In this document: one piece after another, positions 34,111 through 45,689 of the stretch
Layout of the letters: the number at the start of each line of letters is the position of its first letter
How positions within the stretch are numbered: the first letter of the stretch is position 1
Origin: Papio anubis
Lineage: Eukaryota; Chordata; Mammalia; Primates; Cercopithecidae
Length of the DNA stretch: 64,000 nucleotides
Direction of reading: 5' to 3'
Assembly (NCBI RefSeq): GCF_008728515.1
Contig: NC_044986.1
Coordinates: 62,361,159-62,425,158 of the forward strand
Notes under the pieces: model-generated
Told to the model about the DNA's origin: nothing
Databases searched by the model: none
What the model saw: the letters and a program-made list of their open reading frames with translations, nothing else
Program-made: the position numbers and the translations under genes

Positions 34111-34887
34111 TCAGTTCCCACCTATGAGTGAGAACATGCGGTGTTTGGTTTTCTGATCTTGTGATAGTTTGCTAAGAATGATGGTTTCCAGCTGCATCCA
34201 TGTCCCTACAAAGGACGCAAACTCATCCTTTTTTATGGCTGCATAGTATTCCATGGTGTATATGTGCCACATTTTCTTAATCCAATCTGTCACTGATGGA
34301 CATTTGGGTTGATTCCAAGTCTTTGCTATTGTGAATAGTGCTGCAATAAACATACGTGTGCATGTGTCTTTATAGCAGCATAATTTATAATCCTTTGGGT
34401 ATATCCCCAGTAATGGGATGGCTGGGTCATATGGTACATCTAGTTCTAGATCCTTGAGGAATCGCCATACTGTTTTCCATAATGGTTGAACTAGTTTACA
34501 ATCCCACCAACAGTGTAAAAGTGTTCCTATTTCTCCACATCCTCTCCAGCACCTGTTGTTTCCTGACTTTTTAATGATCGCCATTCTAACTGGTGTGAGA
34601 TGGTATCTCATTGTGGTTTTGATTTGCATTTCTCTGATGGCCAGTGATGATGAGCATTTTTTCATATGTCTGTTGGCTGTATGAATGTCCTCTTTTGAGA
34701 AATGTCTGTTCATATCCTTTGCCCACTTTTTGATGGGGTTGTTTGTTTTTTTCTTGTAAATTTGTTGGAGTTCTTTGTAGGTTCTGGATATTAGCCCTTT
34801 GTCAGATGAGTAGATTGCAAAAATTTTCTCCCATTCTGTAGGTTGCCTGTTCACTCTGATGGTAGTTTCTTTTGCTGTGCAGAAGCT
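34111..34887 (-). pseudogene. L1 ORF2p C-terminal fragment
   Basis: An uninterrupted frame of 275 codons. All but about the first 16 residues is the C-terminal part of the L1 ORF2 protein, downstream of the reverse transcriptase. In the intact protein this region holds the cysteine-rich motif; here CWRGCGEIGTLLHCWWDC gives the C-X3-C-X7-H-X4-C spacing. The frame ends at the normal ORF2 stop region (34,111). The in-frame ATG at 34,936-34,938 lies in flanking DNA, beyond the L1 breakpoint, so there is no genuine start. Endonuclease and reverse transcriptase are absent. A truncated relic that happens to have stayed open. Confidence 0.9.
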
Positions 34888-34897
34888 CTTTAGTTTA

Positions 34898-34909
34898 ATC
34901 CAAGTCTTT
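34898..34909. repeat. Target-site duplication of the L1PA insertion, right copy
   Basis: ATCCAAGTCTTT, identical to 33,829-33,840. It marks the 5' breakpoint of the truncated L1. Confidence 0.88.
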
Positions 34910-34939
34910 AATGGTCTAAGTTGAACAAAAAGCAACAAA

Positions 34940-35087
34940 AGCCTGATTGCAGTGGCTCAAGCCTGTAATCTCAGCATTTTGGGAGGCTGAGATGGGAGGA
35001 TTACTTGAGCCCAGGAGTTCAGGACTAGCTTGTGCAACATAGTGAGGCCCTGTCTCTAAAAAATAAAAATAAATAAATAAAAATGTA
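34940..35087 (+). mobile_element. FLAM-type Alu monomer
   Basis: A single left-arm Alu monomer: GCCTGATTGCAGTGGCTCAA, then 'ggattacttgagcccaggag' and 'caacatagtgaggccctgtc', ending in an (AAAT)n tail with no right arm. Flanked by AAAAAGCAACAAA (34,927-34,939) and AAAAAGCAAGAAA (35,088-35,100), a 12/13 target-site duplication. The 'cttgagcccaggagttc' state is the ancestral FLAM/AluJ form. Confidence 0.85.
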
Positions 35088-35129
35088 AAAAAGCAAGAAA
35101 GGGGAAATTCACTACAGTTTTCCTATCTC

Positions 35130-35335
35130 ACTGTTTGAGCTGAGGCATCTCATCTTATCTTCTCAGACTCTTGGAGTAGGATTTCTCCATTGACTCCCCT
35201 GGTTCTCAGGCCCTCAAACTCCGACTGATTGACACCACCAGCTCCCATGTGAGCCAGTTTCTCACAATAAATCTTCCTATATATAAACAATCTCCTACTG
35301 GTTCTGTTTCTCCAGAGAACTCTGACTAATACAAG
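35130..35335 (+). mobile_element. LTR 3' terminus (MaLR/ERVL-like), partial
   Basis: Ends with 'actggttctgtttctccaga' and GAACTCTGACTAATACA, the kind of terminus seen in MaLR and related LTRs, with an AATAAATCT signal near 35,268. The 5' half is not recognisable. Confidence 0.5.
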
Positions 35336-35919
35336 TAGGAAGTGTTCATTTTAACAGAGATTTATCCAGTGGAGATTCAAACTAATGCCTGACACATTTT
35401 ATACTCCACGCTTTTCCACCACACCAGGTACTGCCAATTAATAGAAAACACTTTCTCCAGAAGGCTTGGTATTTAGAGATGTCATATAATATTATATTAC
35501 TTGTCATGGTAACAATGTGAAATACAAAAATATGATACTAAAATATTTGCTGTAAGAGAGAAATTTTCTCCTACAATTTTTCTTCCTACAAGAAGGGTAT
35601 AGATGAGTCAGACACTGATCCAATTCTCACTGGCCCAGTTACATCTCTAATATAATTAAGAAGATGAAATAAAGGAATTCATCTATACATTAACTAATAG
35701 GCTTCCTTAAGTACTAAGAAATGTCTACTCCAAAAGGAAAGGTGTTGCTTTCCTAAAATACGAACCAAACAGAAATGTAAGAAGGTCCTTTATAAGATAA
35801 CTATTATATAGCAATTAAATGGCATTATACACTAACATTTATAGTCCTTGCAGGTTTTTAAAAGCAGTCTCAATTTAGTTTGTAACTGTGATTTTCTTTA
35901 TTTTCTAAGTCCAATATCA
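35336..35919. other. Unassigned AT-rich sequence
   Basis: No recognised repeat. The start may hold a decayed MIR (around 35,360-35,420), which I cannot confirm. Confidence 0.35.
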
Positions 35920-38900
35920 TTTTTTATTTTTCATTAATTGACACATAATAATTCTACATACTTATGTCATGCAAAATGATATTGCAATATATATATACAA
36001 AGCATAATGATGATATCAGAGTAATTATATTTATTACCTCAAACATTTATCATTTATTTGCACTGGGAACATTTAAAATCCCTTATTCTAGCTATCTGAA
36101 AATATACGTTGAATTATTCTTAACTATAGTCACCCCACAATGCTATAGAACCCTATAACTTATTCCTCCTTTATTGCATCTAGCTGTAATCTTGTATCCA
36201 TCAACCAACCTCTCTATCCTTTCCTCCCTCCTACCAATCCCAGCTTCCAATAATCACAGTTTTCACGGTTTACTTCTATAAGGTCAAGTTTTTAGTTCCC
36301 ACATGAGTGAGAACATATAATATTAATCTTTCTGTGCTTGGCTTATTTTGTGTAATATAATCCCCTCCAGGCTCATCCATGTTTCCAAGAATGACACGAT
36401 TTCATTCATTTTATTCATATATATATATATATATACACACACACGAATGAATAGTATTCCATTGTGTATATATACTATATTGTCTTTATCCATTAATCTG
36501 GTGATAAGCAATTAGGCTGATTCCATATCTTTACTATAGTGAACAATGTTATAATAGATATGGGGATACATATCTCTTTCTGATACACTTACTTTATTTC
36601 CTTTGGATAAATACCAACTAATGGGATTGCTGGATCATATGGTATTCAAATTTTTAATTTTTGGAGGAAACATTATACTATTTTTCATAATAGATATCCT
36701 AATTTACATTCTCATCAACAGTGTATAAGAGCTCCCTTTTCTCCACATCCTCACCAATATTTCTGATTTTTTTTTTAAATAATAGCCATTCTAATTGGGG
36801 AAAAATTATATCTCTCTGGTTTTAACTTGCATTCCCCTAGTGATACTGAACATTTTTAAATATACTTATTAGCCACTCATATGTCTTATTTTGAGAAATG
36901 TCTATTCAGATATTTTGCTCATTTTTTAAATGAGATTATTTGGATATTTTGCTGTTGACTTCTATGAGTTCTTAATATTAATCCCTTGTCAAATGAGTAG
37001 TATGCAAATATTTTCTCCCATTCTACAAGTTACTTCTTCATTCTTCACTCTGTTGTTTCCTTTGCTGCACAGGAGCTCTTTAGCTTTATGTAATCTATTT
37101 GTCTATTTTTGCTTTTATAGCCTATGCTTTTGTACTCTTTATCACAAAAACTTTGCCCAGGCCAATATCTCTAGTTTTCTTCTAGTAGTATTATAGACTT
37201 GGGTCTTACATTTAAGTTTTCACCCATTTTGAGTTGATTTCTGTATATAGTGAGAGATAGAGATCCAGTTTCATTCTTCTACCAACAGATATCCAGGTTT
37301 ATCAGCATTATTTATTGAAAAGGCTGCCATTTTCCCAATGCCTATTCTTTGCACTTTTGTGAAAAATCAATTGGCTATACATATGTGGATTTATTTCTGG
37401 GTTCTCTATTCTGTTCCATTTGTCTATGTGTCTGTTTTTATATCAGTGTCACACTGCTTTGACTACTATAGCTTTGCAGTATATTTTGAAGACAAGCATT
37501 ATTATGCCTCTAGTTTTATTCATTTTTCTCAGGATTGATTTAGTTATTTGAGGTCTTTTGTGGTTCCATACAAATTCTAGGGTTTTTTTCTCTTTGTTTG
37601 TGAAGCATGTCCTAGGTTTGGATGGAAATTGCATTAAACCTGCAAACTACTTTGGGTAGTATGGTCATTTTTATAATATTAATTCTTCTAATCCATGAAC
37701 ATGGGATGTCTTTCCATTTTATTTGTGTCCACTCTAATGTATTTCATCAATATTTTACAATTTTTATTGTAGAGACTTTTCAAGTCCTTGGCTGAATTTA
37801 TTCTTAGGTATTTTATTTATTATTTTTATAGCTATCATAAACATAATTGTTTCCTTAATTTATTTTTCACCAAGTTTATTATTGGTGTATAGAGACTAAT
37901 TATTTTTTGTGTTTATTGTGTATCCTGCAAATTTACCAAATTTATCAGGTCTAAGAATTTTTTTGGCAGAGTCAAGGTTTTCCTATATATAAGATCATGT
38001 CATCTCCAAATAGGGATAATTTGACTTCCTCTTTTTTGAGTTGGATATACTTTTTTAAAGAGATAGAGTTTCACTGTGTAGCCTAGGCTGGTTTCAAACT
38101 CCTGAGCTCAAGTGATCCTCTCATTCTAGCCTCCTGAGTAGCCGGGACTACGCAAATATGCCACTGCACCCAGCTGCACTTTATTCCTTTCTCTTGCCTA
38201 ATTATTCTGACTAGGACTTACAGTGCTATGATAAATAAGAGTGGTGAAAGTGGGCATCATTGTCCTATCCCAGTTTTTCAAGGAAAAGCTTTCAGTTTTC
38301 TCCATTCAGTATAATATTAGTTGTGTTTTTGTCATATATGGCCTTTACTGTGTTGAGGTACACTTTTTCTATACCTAATTTGTTAAGAGGTATTTTCTTT
38401 TTTTTTCATGAGGTAATGTTGAATTTTATCAAATGCTTTTTCTGCCACTATTGAGATGATCATTCAATTGTTGGTGTGATGTATCACATTTATTGACTTG
38501 CATATGTTAAACTATCCTTGCATTCCTAGAAAAAGAATCCCATTTAATTGCAGTCTATAATCCTGATATGCTGTTGGATTTCATTTGTTAGTTTTTTGTT
38601 GAGGATATTTGCATCTATGTTCATTCAAAATATTGGTCTCTAGATTTCTTTTACTGTTGTGTCCTTGTATGGTTTTGGTATAAGGGTAATGCCTCCCTTA
38701 TAAAATGAGTAAGAAAGTTTGTACTCCTTTTTAATTTTTTGCAAAATTTTGAGAACTGATTTTAGTTCTTTAAAAATTGGACAGAATTTAGCAGTGAAGC
38801 CATCTGGTCCTAGGCTTTGTGTTGTTGTTATTAGGAGACTTTTTTATTTCTGATTTAATCTCCTTACTCATTATTGGTCTGGTTAGATTTTCAGATTCTT

Positions 38901-41900
38901 ACTGGTTCAGTCTGAGAAGATGGATGTATCCAAAAATTTATTCATTTCCTCTAGGTTTTCCAATTTATTGGCATATAGTTGTTCACAATATTCTTTTGTG
39001 ATCCTTTATATTTCTGTGGTATCTGTTGTAAATCCTGCATTATGATTTTTGATATATTTGGGTCATCTCTCTTTTTTTCTTTGTTTATCTCCCCAAAATT
39101 GTTCAATTTTGATTATCTTTTCAAAACAGTATCACTATATCGTTGTTTTTATTTTATGGCTCTTTTGTAATTTTTGTGTCTGTTTTGTTTATTTTTGCTC
39201 TGAATTTTATTATTTCTTTCTGTCTATTAAGTTGTGTTTGGTTTGTTCTGGCTTTTCTAGTTTCTCAAAATGCATCATTAGGTTTTGTATTTGAAATCTT
39301 TCTTTTTTGATGTATGTGTTTTTTCCATAAACTTCCATATTACTACTGCTTTTGCTGTATCTCATAGGTTTTGGTATGTTGTGTTTCAATTTTCATTTGT
39401 TTGAAGAAATTTCTTTATGTTCTTCTTAATTTTTTATTAACTAATTGACCATTCAGGGGCATGTTGTTTGATTTCAATGCCTTTGTATAGTTTCTGAAGT
39501 TCCTCTTGTTATTAATTTCTATGTTTATTTCATTGTTGTTTTAAAAATACCTCACATGATTTTGATTATTTTTAAACTTCTTAGGATTTGTTTTGTGACC
39601 TAACTTTGTGCTGACAAGAACAATGTGTATTTGTAGTTGTTGCATCAAATCTTCTCTAATTGTCTATTAGGTCTATTTGGTCTATATTGCAGTTAAAGTC
39701 CGATGTTTCTTTGATTTTTTTCGTCTAAATCTGTCCACTGTTCAATGTTGAGAGTAGGTTGCTGAAGTCCCCAACTATTATTGTATTGGAGTATATTTCT
39801 TCTATTAGTTCTAATAGTATTTGCTTCATATATCTGTGTGCTCTGGTGTTGGCTGAATATATGTTTATAATTGTGATATCTTCTTGTTGAATTTATTTAT
39901 CATTATATAGTAACTTTGTCTCTTTTAATGTTTTTTGACTCGAAGTATCTTATCTGATATAAGTATAGCTACTTCTGCTCACTTTTGGTTTCCATTCACA
40001 AGGAATAACATTTTCCATTCTTTGACTTTCAGTCTGCATGCATATTTACAGGTTAAGTGAGCTTCTTGTATGCAGCATATAGTTGGGTCAATTTTTTAAA
40101 TCTATATAGCCAGTCAGCAAAACTTTTAATTTGATAAACCATTTACCAAAGATGTTATTGAATGTTGAGAATTTACTCCTGTTCTTTTGTTGTTTACTGG
40201 TTGTGTTGTTTACCCTTTGTTTTCTTCTCCCCCTCTTATTGTTTAACATTGCATTATGGAGGTATTCTGTAGTGAGATCATTTTACTTCTTTCTCTTTCT
40301 TATTTGTGCATCTGCTGTAACAGTGAGTTTTATATTTTTGTGTATTTTCATAATGGCAGATATTGTCCTTTCACATCCATGTGTCAGGCTTTCTTATGCA
40401 ATTCATGTAGGGCTGGTCTTGTGGTAATAAATTTTCTTAGTTTTTGCTTGTCTAAAAAAGATCTTATTTCTTTTTTATTTCTGAAGGATAGCTTTCCTGA
40501 ATGTAATATTCTTGTCTCACAGGGTTTTTTTTACATCTTTCAGCTCTTTGACTATATCATCCTATTATCTCCTGTCCTGTAAAGTTTCTGCTGAGAAATC
40601 TTCTGTTAGTCTGATAGGGATTTCCTTATATGTGACTTGTTGCTTTTCCCTTGCTGTTTTTAGATTCTCCCCTTGTCTCTGGACAATTTCAGTATAATGT
40701 GCCTCAGAGGGCACCTCTTTGGGTTGAATTTATTTGGAATTTTTTTAGCTTCTTAATCTGGATGTCTGTATCTCTTCTAAGACTTAGGAAATTTTTAGCT
40801 ATTATTTCATTAAATAGGTTTCTGCCTTTTACCATCTTTTCTCTTGCTGTAACTTATATAATGTAATTATGTATTTACTTAATAATGTCTCTTATGTCTT
40901 ACAGGGTTTCTTCATTCTTTTTCATTCTGTTTTTGTTTTCTTTTCTCCTTTTTTTTTTTGTCTCATTAGGTAATTTCTGTCTTCACCTTCAGAAATTTCT
41001 TTTTCTGCTAAATTTAGTTCTACTATTGAAGTCTTCAGTTGTATATTTTATTTCACTTATTGAATTTTTCAGTTTCAAGATTTCAGTTTGGATCTTTTTA
41101 AACAATATCTATCTCTTTGCTAAATGTCTCTTTCAGATCATAAACTATTATTTTGTTGGATTGTCTATTTGTGCTTTCATGTCTCACTGAGTTTACTTAA
41201 GATCATTATTTTAAATTTAGGTCTGTTACTGGGGAATTACTATGTTGCTTTGAAAATGCCATGTTTCTTTGCTCTTTCAGTTTTTCCTGTTCCTAAATTG
41301 ATATTTAAGATCTTGTAGAACAGTCCCTTCTTCCAATTTTATGTAATAGTTTTAATAGGGAAAGACTCTTTCCTGTAGATATTTTCAATAATGTGAGTTG
41401 GATAGAGTGCTTTGGTGAAGGTTCTAGGTGGGCACTGTTGTATGTTATCTGTTTGATTTCCAAAGCTGTAATCAATGTCATCAGTGTCTGAGAGTGCATC
41501 AGTGCTCTAGGCTGCAATTATCTGTGAATCTGTGGCAGAGCTTTACTGGGGACAGGGATGCCAGGTTGGTTGGTCCTTGGTCTCCAGGAGAGACCCCAGA
41601 AGTGTGTAGTCACTTCGTCTGTGGAGGGGGCAAGATTGCCTGTGGTGGTGACAGGCTCCTCATGGGACAGTCCTCAAGTTTATGGAGAGCATGCACGGGC
41701 TTGTGGTGGCCCCATTTTGGATGGTGCAGGGTCACTAATGGTGATGGAAAGCCCTGGGCAGGTGGCTCTTGGATTCTGGGTAATGAGTATGTCAGGTCAC
41801 TATGTCCTGAGGGCTGCCTTCCCACTGTGCTGGATCATTTATGCCCTGAGGTGTAGAGCTCTGCCTGGGCTCTGGTAACAAAGTTACAACTGCACCAATA

Positions 41901-42340
41901 TGTTCATCTTTTGTCATGATGCTGTAGCTTTCCTGGTAGATGAGGTAGAAGGTCAGCAAGCCCCAGGGATGTGCAGGTGCAGGGACTATTGGGCCCCAGG
42001 GAAGAATAAACTCAGGTGGTGGCTCTTCTCTAAAAATGGGGCCATGCTGTGGCAGCTTGGGTCTTTGGCGGTGAAGAGGACCCAATGTGAATTTTCTTTC
42101 TGGGACAATGCAGTTGCATGGACTCCAGGCAGCTCTCTATACTTGACTCAGTTCCTGCAATGGCTGTGAAGCTCTCCTGTTAGTATGAGTGCGAGTATTC
42201 ATCGTGGGAATGTGGACTACTGAGGATCTCTTGCTTATCTTTTCTCTGCAGTGGAAAGTTCCTCTTGGCTTGCAGACAATCCTGGCCAGACACTTCATTT
42301 CCTCTATATGCATACATGATACTATATGACCCTAGTATCT
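35920..42340 (-). mobile_element. Nearly full-length decayed L1 (L1MA/L1PB group, minus strand)
   Basis: Consensus order can be followed on the minus strand over about 6.4 kb. The 3'UTR is at 35,920-36,330 ('attgacacataataattcta'); the ORF2 end at about 36,340-37,600; the reverse transcriptase region at about 37,950-39,300 (a degenerate Asp-Asp box near 38,000); the endonuclease region at about 39,600-40,150; the ORF1/ORF2 junction at about 40,150-40,450; ORF1 at about 40,450-41,330; and a GC-richer 5'UTR at about 41,330-42,340. All frames carry stops and frameshifts. A (AT)n(AC)n microsatellite has grown at 36,417-36,444, and an Alu monomer has inserted near 38.1 kb. The short frames scattered over it on both strands are remains or shadows. 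Confidence 0.88.
38051..38176 (-). mobile_element. Alu monomer (FLAM-type) inside the L1, minus strand
   Basis: Reverse-complement monomer: 'agagatagagtttcactgtg' at 38,059, 'actcctgagctcaagtgatc', 'gcctcctgagtagccgggac', ending '...ccactgcacccagct'. It interrupts the L1 reading between 'tttgagttggata' and 'tttattcctttctcttgcct', which are neighbours in the L1 consensus. Confidence 0.82.
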
Positions 42341-43099
42341 ATGCCTCAGAGGGTTTTTGATATTTCGTGATAGAAAAAAAAAATCACAAGATTTGTTGAA
42401 TTATAAAGTGCTTTTTTTTTCCTTTGATGAAGTCATTTGAAATATTCTAATATCTAGCAGTTGTCTCTCTGAAACATTTCATGGTGAAGGGGGAATCCTT
42501 CTAAAATATGGAGGTTTAAGATTGTAACTTGATCCAAATGGAGCTTGACTTTTTGGTTTCTGATTTTAATGCTGTTTTCCCTCATTATACACTAAGATAG
42601 CTTTATACAATGTAATTAATGGTTTTAGTCAGCACATTCATTTCAGGGTAAAGGGAAAACAAAATAAAATATCTGGGAATGGTTATATATTTTAAATTTA
42701 AAAAGTTACTTTATTTTGTCCTCCCTCTTTACTAGAGAAGCTAAATGCAAAACTAAATAGACTAGCAATTATTATCCAATTATCCACAGACATGTGTATG
42801 ATTTAGCTGTATTTTTAAGAATACCAACCAAGAGAAAGCTGAGTTTCACAATTGGCTAACAAAGCCCCCATTCTCTCTCTCCTCCTCCTCCTTACTCTCT
42901 GATTTTACAAGATCAAATTAGTATTACTGAATAAACTATCTCAATGCTATACTACTACTGCTAAGGATTAAATTCTGCTTTACCATCTAAACAGAAATTT
43001 AATTTCCCAATCTAAACAGAAGATACAGATCCAAGAAGATCTAATGAAATATAACCCGCAGTGTGTTCTAATCACATACAGTTGAGGTTTTCAGAGTTA
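42341..43099. other. Unassigned sequence
   Basis: No recognised repeat family in this spacer between the L1 5' end and the MLT1 fragment. Confidence 0.4.
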
Positions 43100-43308
43100 A
43101 TACTAAAGAGAGTAATAACTTGCCCCCAAATCAGACACCATTCCTGTCCAATTCCATGATTTCAGCCTAGTTCAATTTTGAGCAGAAACTCCAGTCAATA
43201 TGCGCCCAAACTACGGATCCACAAAATCTATGAGATAATAAATTTACGTTGTTTTAAGCTGATAAATTTGTGGTAACTTGCTATACATCAATAGAAAACT
43301 AATACAAT
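43100..43308 (+). mobile_element. MLT1 LTR, 3' part
   Basis: Matches the MLT1 3' half: 'cccaaactacggatccacaa', 'ctatgagataataaatttac' near 43,229, 'gttttaagctgataaatttg' near 43,251 and the terminus 'agaaaactaatacaa'. The terminus is inside the first copy of the 170-bp tandem duplication. Confidence 0.75.
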
Positions 43309-43610
43309 TTAGTTCAGTATTGTAAAGATTTCAGTTCTCTTCAAGTTAGTCAATAGAGTCAATGCAATGTACACAAAAATCCCAGGACTTTTCTGTGCAA
43401 ATTTAAAGAATAATTTTAAAATTTAAGTAAATTAAACTAATAAATTTAAAATTTAAGTAAATTAAAACTAATGCAGTTTGGATTCAATATTTTAAAGATT
43501 TCAGGTCTCTTCAAGTTAGTCAATACATTCAATGCAATGTACATAAAAATCCCAGGACTTTTCTGTGCAAATTTAAACAATAATTTTAAAATTTAATTAG
43601 AAAAGAAGAT
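43296..43610. repeat. 170-bp imperfect tandem duplication across the MLT1/L1M boundary
   Basis: Copy A starts near 43,296 (AAACTAATACAATTTAGTTC) and copy B near 43,466 (AAACTAATGCAGTTTGG). The core words repeat exactly 170 bp apart, for example CTTCAAGTTAGTCAAT at 43,340 and 43,510. A smaller direct repeat of about 25 bp (TTAAAATTTAAGTAAATTAA) sits at the A/B junction. Copy B continues into L1M sequence. Confidence 0.88.
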
Positions 43611-43743
43611 CCAGAAATGACTAAGTTTATACTGAGTAGGAAGAACAGAGGAGGAGGATATACACTGATACTAGTGCAAGGACAAACATAACATGGAATT
43701 TAAAAATATATCCAGGAGAAGAAATAGTGTAACATATATGCAT
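43309..43743 (+). mobile_element. L1M fragment, ORF2 (before the Alu), partly duplicated
   Basis: 'aattcaatgcaatgtacata' and 'aaatcccaggacttttctgt' correspond to the late ORF2 stretch 'attcaatgcaattcctatca...aaatcccagctggctttttt', followed by 'aattttaaaatttaattaga'. Frames are broken, and the tandem duplication makes part of it double. Confidence 0.65.
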
Positions 43744-44045
43744 GCCGGGCGCGGTGGCTCAAGCCTGTAATCCCAGCACTTTGGGAGGCTGAGACGGGTG
43801 GATCACGAGGTCAGGAGATCGAGACCATCCTGGCTAACACGGTGAAACCCCGTCTCTACTAAAAATACAAAAAACTAGCCGGGCGAGGTGGCGGGCGCCT
43901 GTAGTCCCAGCTACTCGGGAGGCTGAGGCAGGAGAATGGCGTGAACCCGGGAGGCGGAGCTTGCAGTGAGCTGAGATCCGGCCACTGCACTCCAGTCTGG
44001 GCGACAGAGCGAGACTCCATCTCAAAAAAAAAAAAAAAAAAAAAA
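43744..44045 (+). mobile_element. AluYRa-type Alu, young (Old World monkey lineage)
   Basis: Full-length, near-consensus AluY: GCCGGGCGCGGTGGCTCAAG at the start, 'aaaaaactagccgggcgagg' in the linker and GAGCTGAGATCCGGCCACTG in the right arm, followed by a long A-tail. Most CpG sites are intact, so it is young. The ATATGCA flanking both ends (43,736-43,742 and 44,045-44,051) is a short target-site duplication. The right-arm variant and 'gctcaagcctg' are features I associate with cercopithecoid AluYRa subfamilies. Confidence 0.95.
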
Positions 44046-44051
44046 TATGCA

Positions 44052-45275
44052 ATCACTTGATTTATTACAAAGTTGACTTTGAAGTAAAAAGAGAAAAGAT
44101 GATTGATTTGATAATTGTTACTAGGTCTATAGGATATCTACATGGGGAAAATTGTATCTTAACTTTTACCTTCCAAGACATCTGTCAAAAATCAATTTCA
44201 GTGTATGATACATTTAAATATGAAAGGAAAAACAATAAAGTTTCTACACAGAGCCTGCATGACCTTAAAGTTTGGCAATTATATTTTAAGCAGGACACAA
44301 AAATCACTAACCATAAAGGGAACTTCTAATTGATGTACTAGTTTTATTAAAATAAAAATTATTTTTCTAAAATAAGCTACCAAGTGAACAGTAAGCCACA
44401 GAGTGAAAGAAGATATTCACTTTAGACTCATCAGACCAATGCATAACATTCTGAATGTATAAGAGTCTTATAAATCAATTTTAAAAATCAGATAACTTAT
44501 TTATGAATGTCTTAAATGGGTACTTTATGAAATAGAAATTTACATGATTAATAAACATATAAAATGGTTCTCAACTTCCATATTTATCAAGAAAATGCAT
44601 ATTACAGTGCTCCAGCACTGCATATAGACTAGAATAGTTAAAAGGACTGATATCATTGAGTGTTGGCCAAAACGTGGACCAACTTAGAAAGCAATGCTAT
44701 TGCACTTCTGGTGGGTTAAACATATATCTAAAACTTTGGAACTTGCCATATCTTCTAAAGCTAAATATATTATACTTGATGGTGATCTAAGAACTCTTCT
44801 CCCAGGAGGAATTGAAAATGTATTGAAATGTGTGTTAAAGCACACATATAAGAATGTTCATAACAGCGTTATTAATAATTGTTAAAAACTTAGAATGCTT
44901 TTCCAGTAAGGAAAATAGATGAATCTTTACTAAACAAAATGTCATAGTTGAATTTCACAAACTATTTCGAATAATATAAACACGTTGTAAAAATGTACAT
45001 ATGTTCTCTGTTCCATTTATATAAAACTAAAAAATAACAGACAAAATTAATTTGTGGTGATAGGGAAAAATGACTCCTTTTTAAAAGGTTAATGACTGGG
45101 TAGGCACACAAGGTATATTTCTGGGGGTACTGACAGTATTTAACTTCTTAATCCACGAATGCTTTCATGGGTGTTTTCACTTTACATAAAGTCATTTTTT
45201 TTTTTTAAATTTTACACTTCTTTTTACATACGTTACACTTCAACAAAATGTTTACCAAATAAATAATCCAAAAAT
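44052..45275 (+). mobile_element. L1M fragment (L1MC/L1MD/L1ME type), ORF2 end and 3'UTR
   Basis: Continues the L1M interrupted by the AluYRa: 'atctacatggggaaaattgt' near 44,137, 'gcatgaccttaaagtttggc' near 44,257, 'agaatgttcataacagcgtt' near 44,851, 'ctgttccatttatataaaac' near 45,009 and the 3' end 'ttacacttcaacaaaatg' near 45,233. Diverged throughout. Confidence 0.78.
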
Positions 45276-45689
45276 ATATATATTTGGTCATAAATCAGGT
45301 ATGGTTCTTCAACAAGAATACATCTCCCCCTACTAAATAGCAGGACTTCTGTGCTCCCTAGAGTCAAACATACACACATACACATACACACAAACACATT
45401 CACATACAGCCAAACACACATGCCTGGAAAATATTGCTGGATTCAAGATATGTGTGTGAAGGATGATTGATCATTGATCTTTGAGAAATGTTTACGTTTG
45501 TTATGCACTCCACATATATAATATATGATTTGTAGTTGCATGTCTGATATAAAAGATCTAATTTTTATAAAATTGTGTTAAGAGTATTTGATTGAGACAT
45601 GACATAGGAAATCCTTAAATGGTGACCTACATCCCTAAGGCAGGTAAAAGGTATCATGAGAATCAACTGTTATTTTGCAAGATATAGTA
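45276..45689. other. Unassigned sequence with a CA-rich run
   Basis: Holds an imperfect (CA)/(ACAT)-rich tract at 45,366-45,421. Otherwise unrecognised. Confidence 0.5.

Larger units (their letters stand above)
33841..34897 (-). mobile_element. L1PA, young, 5'-truncated (minus strand)
   Basis: About 1 kb of the 3' end of a young primate L1: the last part of ORF2, the 3'UTR with its polypurine tract (minus strand; seen as CCCTCCCCCCTCCCCCCTCC at about 34,036), the 3' terminus TATACTTTAAGTT (33,911-33,923) and a mixed A/TAAA tail. Flanked by a 12-bp duplication ATCCAAGTCTTT (33,829-33,840 and 34,898-34,909), so both ends are defined. The truncation lies in the ORF2 'tctgcacagcaaaagaaact' region. 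The retained ORF2 portion is open, which fits a young age. Being 5'-truncated, it lacks the promoter and reverse transcriptase and is not mobile. Confidence 0.93.

Noticed and set aside
34111..34938. 275-codon minus-strand frame as a functional gene
   Set aside because: It is the C-terminal end of L1 ORF2 in a 5'-truncated insertion. The ATG at its start is in flanking DNA, and the catalytic domains are missing.
41428..42169. Several 70-140-codon frames on both strands
   Set aside because: They fall in the GC-richer 5'UTR of the decayed minus-strand L1 and have no coding signal of their own.
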